Assembly: GCA_029781935.1 (NCBI GenBank)
Contig: JAKOVT010000077.1
Span: forward strand, 1-64,000
Origin: Actinomycetes bacterium
GTDB taxonomy: Bacteria > Actinomycetota > Actinomycetes > S36-B12 > CAIYMF01
DNA length: 64,000 bases
Direction of reading: 5' to 3'
Shown: positions 47,943-56,900 of the stretch, piece by piece
Position numbering within the stretch: position 1 is the first letter of the stretch
How the letters are laid out: every line of letters starts with the position of its first letter
Position numbers and translations under genes: made by a program
Notes under the pieces: generated by a model
Database searches by the model: none
The model's input: the letters and a program-made list of their open reading frames with translations, nothing else
Told to the model about the DNA's origin: nothing

Positions 47943-50900
47943 GTGCCGAAGGCACTCCTCGTGAACGGACAGACCCGACCCTTCGCGCGCGGCCGTCGCG
48001 GCCGCGCGATCCTCCAGGTCATCGCGCTGACGATGCTCGCCGTGCCGGCGAGCACCATTCCCGTCGACGGCCCCGCGCGCATCGCCGGGGCCGACCCGGC
48101 GCCGGCACCGACCAACGTCACGAAGACGACGGCGGGGGCGCTCACGGCCGGCACGGTCCCCGACGGCGTGTGCAAGGCGACCGTCACCGCGGTCGGCGGT
48201 GGCGGCGCGAGCTCGTCGGCCGCCACCGGCGCCTCCGGTCTCGGCGGCTCGGGGGCGAGCATCACCGCGACGTTCCGCGTCGTCCCCGGTCAGAGCTACG
48301 GGGGCACCGTCGGCGCGGGGGCCGCGGCCCCGACCGCCGGCGCATCCGGAACCGCTCCCGGCGGCGCCGGTGACGGCTCCGGTGGCGCGGGCGGGACCAT
48401 CGTCAGCGACCACCGCGGCGGTGGTGGCGGTGGCGGAACGTCGGTGAGCTTCGCCGGCACCAAGGTCCTCGTCGCCGGTGGTGGCGGTGGTGGCGGCGCG
48501 GCCCACCAGACCACGCCGGTCGGAGTCGGCGCCGCCGGCGGCGGCGGGTTCACCGGCATCGGCGCGGGTCTGGTCGCGATCGGCGGCACCGGGAACAGCG
48601 GGAGCGACGGCACGAACACCGTCACCGGCGGCACCGGTGGCCAGGCGGCCGCGGGTGGCGCGGGCGGTACGAACTCCGGCAGCGCGTCGTACAACGGCGT
48701 GGCGGGAACGGCCGGCGGGAACGGCGGCAACGGCGGGCCCGACCAGAACTACGACAGCGGTGGTGGCGGCGGTGGCGGCTTCACCGGCGGCGGGGGCGGC
48801 GCGTCCACGGTCGGCCAGTCACTCACGGGTGGTGGCGGTGGGGGCGGGGCCAGCTGGGTCCGGGGCACCTCGGTCGACGCCGCGGCGACGGTGCCGACGG
48901 GCATCACCGGGGCGAGCGGACCGGCGACGCCGACCGGGACCGCGGCCGGCAACACCGGCTCGATCGCGATCACCTGGCTCCCCTGCCAGTACGACCTCGC
49001 ACTGACCAAGACCGTCTCCCCGGCGTCGGTCAACGCGGGCGGCAAGGCCACGTGGACCGTGACGGTCAAGAACAACGGCCCCGACGTCATGACGCGGGGC
49101 GACACGGTGACCCTCACCGACACGCTCCCCGCCGGCCCGAACGGCGCACCGACCCCGGCGTACAAGGTCACCGGCTTCACCGTCACCGCGGGCACGAGCT
49201 CGGGGGGCCTCGCATCGGGCACCCTCACGTGCTCGGGCGTCACGGTGGGCTCGGCCATGCCGTCGAGCACCACCTGCTCGCGCGCCTACAGCGCGCCCGG
49301 CGCCGGCGGTGCGCCGAGCGGCAGCACCCGCGGCCTCGACGTCGGCGAGCAGATCACGATCACGTACGAGCAGGTGATCTCGAGCCAGGCCGGCTGCAGC
49401 ACGATCACGAACACCGCGACGGTCAAGGACCGCCCGGGCTCCACGTTCACCCCCACCACCGACACGGTGAACACGCCGCTGACGATCAACTGCTACGACC
49501 TCGCGGTCACCAAGAGCGCGGCGGTCTCCACCGTCGAGGCCGGTCAGTCGGTCACGTGGACCGTCACGGTGACCAACAACGGTCCCGGGCCGATGAGCGG
49601 ACCGGACGACACGATCACGAATCCGCTGATCGTCACCGAGACGTTCCCGGGCTCGGGCGTCGGGACGTCCACCCTCACCGGCTCGACCGGTGGCGCCGGC
49701 ACCTGCACCCTCGTGACGAGCACGGTCACGTGCACCGCGGGCCTCGCCGCGGGCGCGAGCCAGACCCTCACGTTCTCCACGCCCGTGAACGCGGGCACTG
49801 CGAACAACACCGTCCTCACGAACACCGCGACCGTCACCGACTTCAAGAGCGGTGACAGCAACGACAGCGCGTCGGCCAGCGTGACGGTGAAGGCCAAGCC
49901 GACCCTCAACCTGGCGAAGAGCGTCGTGTCCCGCGCCAACGCGGCCGACCAGTTCACCGTGGCGATCAAGAACGGGGCCACGACCACCGCGTCGGCCACG
50001 ACCAGCGGCGCCGGCACCAGTGCCTCGACCGGCGCGACGACCCTTTCGTCGGGCACCACCTACACGCTCACCGACGCGATGGCCGCGGGCTCGACCTCGG
50101 TCATCGGGCAGTACACGAAGTCGATCAGCTGCTCGAACAGCACTGCGGGCTCCGCCACGGTGCTCCCGAGCGGCGCCGGTACGAGCTTCACCGTGACCCC
50201 GCAGGCCGGTGACGCGATCACCTGCACCTACTCGAACTCCCCGACGCCGCCGACCCTCACCCTCGCCAAGTCGGTGAGCAGTCGTTGGAACGCGGCCGAC
50301 CAGTTCACCGTGGCGATCAAGAACGGTGCGACGACCACGGCGTCCGCGACGACCAGCGGGACCGGCACGAGCGCCACGACCGCGGCGACCGCCGTCACCG
50401 CCGGCACGACCTACACGCTCACCGAGGCCATGGCCGCGGGCTCGAGCTCCACGCTCGCCGACTACACGGGCTCGATCGCCTGCACGAACGCGACCACCGG
50501 GACCGGCACGACGCTGCCGAGCGGCACCGGGACCAGCTTCTCGATCACGCCCGCCGCCGGCGACGCGATCACCTGCACCATCACCAACGCGCCGGGCCCG
50601 CACCTCACGCTGCTGAAGAGCGTGGGATCGCGCGTGGTCGCGGCCGACCAGTTCACGGTCGCGGTCAAGAACGGCGCGACCACCGTGAGCTCGGGCACCA
50701 CGACCGGCACGGGCACGAGCGCGTCGACCGGCTCGACCGCGCTGGCGGCCGGCACCACCTACACGCTGACCGACGCGATGGCCGCCGGTTCCACGTCGAC
50801 CACCTCCGACTACCTGAGCTCGATCAGCTGCTCGAACACCGCGTCGGGGTCACCGACCACCCTGCCGAGCGGCAGCGGCACCAGCTTCTCGGTCACCCCC

Positions 50901-53900
50901 ACGACCGGTGACGTCATCACGTGCACGATCACCAACACCGCCAAGCCGCACATCACGTTCGTGAAGTCGATCGCCTCGCGCTTCGCGGCGGCCGACCAGT
51001 TCACGGTGTCGATCACCCACGGGGCCACGACGGACGCGAGCGCGACCACCAGCGGCACCGGCGCGACGGCGACGACCGGCTCGACCGCGCTGACCGCCGG
51101 AACGACCTACTCCCTGTCCGAGGCGATGGCGGGCGGTTCCAGCTCCGCGCTGTCCGACTACCTCGGCTCGGTCAGCTGCACCAACACCGCCTCCGGATCC
51201 TCCACGGTCCTGCCGAACGGCACCGGGACGAGCTTCTCGGTGATCCCGGCCAACGGCGACAACATCACTTGCACCCTGACCAACACCTCCCGGCCGCACC
51301 TGACCCTGAACAAGTCCATCACCGCGCGCGCCAACTCGGCCGACCAGTTCGTCATCCAGGTCAAGAACGGCGCGTCACTGATCAACGCCGCGACGACGAC
51401 CGGCACCGGGACGACCACCTCGACCGGCGCGACCAACCTGGCCACCGGCACCTCCTACACCCTCACCGAGGCGATGGCATCCGGTTCCGTGTCGGTCCTC
51501 GGCCAGTACGCCCCGTCGATCGCGTGCAGCAACACCGCGAGCGGCTCCTCGACCGTCCTGCCGAGCGGGAGCGGCACGTCGTGGACGGTGACGCCGCTCA
51601 GCGCCACCGACAACATCACCTGCACGATCACGAACACGCCGGGCACGGCGTCCCTGGGTCTGACCAAGAGCGCGTCACCCTCGAGCGGCGTGAACGTCGG
51701 CGCGACCGTGACGTACACCTACGGCGTCACCAACACCGGCACGCTCCCGCTGACCAACGTGACGGTCACCGACCCGCACACGGGCCTGTCGGCGATCACG
51801 TGCTCCCCGGCGCAGGGCTCGACCCTCGCGGCCGGCGCCACGATGTCCTGCACCGCGACGTACACGGTCACCCAGACCGACGTCGACGCCGGCTCGATCG
51901 TCAACATCGGCACGGTGACGGGCAAGGATCCGTCGAACAACACGGTGACGAAGATCGCGGGCGCGACGGTGACCGCCGCGCAGAGCGCCTCGTTCGCGCT
52001 GTCGAAGTCGGCGAGCCCGAGCACCGGCGTGGTCGCCGGTGACACCGTGACCTACACGATCTCCGGGAGCAACAACGGAACGGTCACGCTCCACAGCGTC
52101 AGCGTGAGCGACCCGCTCGTCAGCGGCCTCAGCTGCACGCCGACCACTCCCGCGACGCTCGCCCCTGCGGCCACCATCAGCTGCACCGGCACCCACGTGG
52201 TCACCCAGGCCGAGGTCGACGCGGGCAGCTTCGTCAACACCGCGACCATCAGCGGCCTGTCGCCGAGCAACACGCCGGTCGCCAAGACCGCGACCGCGAC
52301 GGTGACCGCGAGCGCCGCCTCGTCGTTGTCCCTGACCAAGTCGGCGACCCCCACGTCGGGTGTCGTCGCCGGCGACAGCGTCGGCTACACGATCTCCGGT
52401 CGCAACACCGGCGCCGTGACCCTGCACAACGTGACCGTGAGCGACCCGCTCGTCAGCGGCCTCACCTGCACGCCCGCCGCCCCCGCGACGCTCGCCCCCA
52501 ACGCCACCATCAGCTGCACCGGAACCCACGTGGTGACCCAGGCCGAAGTCGACGCGGGCAGCTTCGTCAACACCGCCACCATCAGCGGGCTCACACCGAC
52601 CAACGGGCCGGTGAGCAAGACCGCGAACGCCACGGTCACCGCCGCCACCACCGCCTCGCTCTCGCTCACCAAGTCGGCAAGCCCGAACAGCGGCGTGGTC
52701 GCGGGCAGCACCGTGACCTACACGATCTCCGGCCGGAACACGGGAGTGGTCACGCTCCACAACGTGGCCGTGAGCGACCCGCTCGTCAGCGGGCTGTCCT
52801 GCACCCCGACGACGCCCGCGACGCTGGCTCCCAACGCCACCATCAGCTGCACCGGCACCCACGTGGTGACCCAGGCCGAGGTGAACGCGGGCAGCTTCGT
52901 CAACACCGCCACCGTCAACGGCCTCACCCCCACCAACGCGCCGGTCAGCAAGACGGCCAGCGCCACTGTCACGGCCACGCAGACCGCGTCACTCGGTCTG
53001 ACCAAGGTCGCGACGCCGAACACCAACGTGGTGGTGGGTGACGTCGTCACCTACACCTACACCGGCTCGAACACGGGCACGGTCACGCTCCACAACGTGA
53101 CGGTCACCGACCCGCACGCCGGCCTCTCGACGATCGGCTGCACTCCCGCCGCGCCGGCGACGCTCGCGCCGAACGCGACGATCAGCTGCACCGCGACCTA
53201 CACCGTCACCCAGGCCGACGTCGATGCCGGCAGCATCGTGAACACCGGCACGATCAGCGGGCTCGACCCGGCCAACGCCGCGGTCAGCAAGACCGCGGGC
53301 GCGACGGTGACGCCGCGGCAGAACGCGTCGCTCAGCCTCACCAAGACCGCGTCGCCGAACGCCAACGTCGTGGCCGGCACCGTGGTCACCTACTCGTTCG
53401 CCGGGCGCAACACCGGTGACGTCACGCTCCACCACGTGGGCGTGACCGACCCGATGAGCGGCCTCTCCGGCGTGAGCTGCAGCCCGGCCGCGCCGGCGAC
53501 GCTCGCGCCGAACGCGACCATCGCCTGCACCGCGACCTACACGGTCACCCAGGCCGACGTCGACGCCGGCTCCATCCACAACACCGCGACGATCTCCGGC
53601 CAGACCCCCGCCAACGTGCTGGTGAGCGCCTCCGGCGCGGCCACCGTCGGCGCCGACCAGACCGCGAGCCTCGGGCTCACCAAGACCGCCACCCCCGCCA
53701 CCGGCGTGGTGGCCGGCGACACGGTCACCTACACGATCACCGGGACCAACACCGGCACGGTGACGCTGCACAACGTCACCGTCAGTGACCCGTTCGCCGG
53801 CGCGCTCAGCTGCGCGCCGGTCCCGCCGGTGTCGCTCGCGCCGACCGCGACGATCACGTGCACCGCCACGCACGTCGTGACCCAGGCCGAGGTCGACGCC

Positions 53901-56900
53901 GGCAGCTTCGTCAACACCGCCACGATCAGCGGTCTCTCGCCGACCAACGGCCCCGTGACCAAGAACGCCTCGAAGACGGTCACGGCGAACCAGACCGCGA
54001 CGCTCGGCCTCACCAAGTCGGCGACGCCGAGCAGCAACGTGGTCGCCGGTGACGTCGTCACCTACGCGTTCCACGCCACCAACACCGGCACCGTCACGCT
54101 CCACAACGTGGCCGTCACCGACCCGATGAGCGGCCTCTCCGCGGTGAGCTGCACCCCGGCTGCGCCCGCCACCCTCGCCCCCGGCGCCGCGATCGACTGC
54201 ACGGCCACCTACACCGTGACCCAGGCCGACGTCGACGCCGGCAGCATCCACAACACCGCCACGGCGAGTGGGCTGTCGCCCGCGAACGCACCCGTCACGA
54301 CCAACGCCTCGAAGACCGTGACCGCGAAGCAGGTCGCGAGCGTCGGCTTCGTGAAGTCGGGCACGCCCGACGGCGTCGTGGCCGGCCAGGTCGTCACCTA
54401 CACGCTGACCGGCACCAACACCGGCACCGTGACCCTTTACCACGTGACCGTGACCGACCCGATGAGCGGCCTCTCCGCGGTCGCCTGCGTCCCGGCGGCA
54501 CCGGCGACCCTCGCCCCGGGCGGGACGATCACCTGCACCGCGACGTACACCGTCACCCAGGCCGACGTCGACGCCGGCAGCATCGTGAACACCGCGACGA
54601 TCCACGGGCTCGACCCGGGCGACACGCCGGTCACGAAGTCCGCGGGCACGACCATCCACGCCGACCAGGTGGCGAGCCTCGCGTTCACCAAGACCGCGTC
54701 ACCGAACAACAACGTGGTCGCCGGTGACGTCGTCACCTACACGTTCCACGGCACCAACACCGGCACGGTCACCGTCCACCACGTGACCGTCACCGACCCG
54801 ATGAGCGGCCTCTCGGCGATCACCTGCCTCCCGGCCGCGCCCGCCACCCTCGCGCCGAACGCGACCATCACCTGCACCGCCACCCGCACGGTCACGCAGG
54901 CCGACGTCGACGCCGGCAGCATCGTGAACACCGCGACCGTCGGCGGGCTCGACCCGAACGGCACCCCGGTCACCCAGACCGCGTCGACGACGGTCACCGC
55001 CGACCAGTCGGCCGGCCTCGCGCTCACCAAGACCGCGTCGCCGACCAGCGGGGTCGTCGCCGGGGACGTCGTCACGTACTCGTTCCACGGCGCCAACACC
55101 GGCCACGTGACGCTGCACGGCGTGACGGTGACCGACCCGATGGGCGGCCTCTCGGCGATCACCTGCACGCCGGGCGCGCCCGCCACCCTGGCGCCGAACG
55201 CGACGATCGACTGCACCGCGACCTACACGGTCACCCAGGCCGACGTCGACGCCGGCTCGATCGCGAACACCGCGACCGTCAGCGGGCGGACGCCGGGCAA
55301 CCTGCCGGTAAGCCAGGACGCGGCGGCGACCGTGACCGCCGACCAGGCCGCGTCGCTCTCGCTCACGAAGACCGCGTCGCCCGACACCGGCGTCGGCGCC
55401 GGTGACGTCGTGACGTTCTCGATCCACGGCGCCAACACCGGCAGCGTCACCCTGCACGGCGTGCACGTGACCGACACGCTCCCGGGCGTTTCGGCGCTCG
55501 CGTGCAGCCCGACCCTGCCCACGAGCCTCGCCCCCGGCGCCACCGTGGACTGCACCGCCACGTACACGATCGCCCAGGCCGACGTCGACGCCGGTGGCCT
55601 CACCAACCACGCCGACGTCACCGGCCTCGACCCGTCGGGCGCGACCGTCACCCAGGGCGCCGACGCGACCGTCTCGGCCCTGCAGGTCGAGTCGCTGGGG
55701 CTCACGAAGACCGCGTCGCCGACCGGCGGCGTGGTCGCCGGCGACGTCGTCACCTACACCTTCACCGCCACGAACACCGGCACGGTCACGGCCCACTCGG
55801 TCACCGTCAGCGACCCGATGCCGGGCCTGTCCCCGCTCACCTGCTCACCCGCGGCGGGCGCCGCGCTGGCGCCCCTCGGGACGATGGCCTGCACCGCGAC
55901 CTACACGGTCACCCAGGCCGACGTCGACGCCGGCAGCATCGTGAACACCGCGGGCGTCCTCGGCACCGCGCCGAACGGCGACCCGATCGGTGACACCGCA
56001 GGCGCGACGGTCACCACCGCCTCGAGCTCCGACCTCACGTTCTCGAAGTCGGCGACGCCGGTGACGGGAGTCGTGGCGGGCGACGTGGTCACGTACTCGT
56101 TCCACGGCACGAACACCGGTGCGGTGACGCTCCACGGCGTGACCGTGACCGACGCGATGCCCGGCCTCTCGGCGATCGGCTGCACCCCGGCCGCGCCGGC
56201 GCACTTGGCCCCGGGCGCGTCGATCGACTGCACGGCGACCCACACGGTCACCCAGGCCGACGTCGACGCCGGCACGATCCAGAACACCGCGACGCTGAGC
56301 GGGCTCACGCCCACCAACGTCCCGGTGACCCGGAACGCGTCGTTCACCGTGACGCCGTCGCACGCGGCCGGCCTCTCGCTCACCAAGAGCGCGTCGCCGA
56401 GCAGCGGCGTGGTCGCCGGCGACGTCGTCACGTACACGATGACCGCGACCAACACGGGGGCGACGACCCTCGACCCGGTCACCGTCAGCGACGGGCTCGT
56501 CGGCATGTCGCCGCTCTCGTGCACGCCGGCCAACGGCTCGGGCCTCGCCCCCGGCGCCTCGATCACCTGCACCGGCGACGACACGGTCACCCAGGCGGAC
56601 GTCGACGCCGGCAGCATCCACAACACCGCAGACGTCACCGGTCTCGACCCGTCGTCGAACCCGGTGCACGCCACGGCCACCGCGACGGTCACCGCGCAGA
56701 CCACCAACAGCCTCGGGTTCACCAAGACCGCGTCCCCGAGCTCGGGCGTCGTGGCGGGTGACGTCGTGACCTACACCTTCACGACGCACAACACCGGCAC
56801 CACCACCTTGCACGCGGTGGCGGTCACCGACCCGAAGCCGGGCCTCTCGGCGATCACCTGCACGCCGGGCGCGCCGGCGATGCTCGCTCCCGGCGCCACC

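Noticed and set aside
48170-49005. GGC/GGT-rich DNA as possible simple-sequence or PE-PGRS-type repeat
   Set aside because: Explained by in-frame glycine-rich coding sequence of the giant protein; no PE-domain motif seen.
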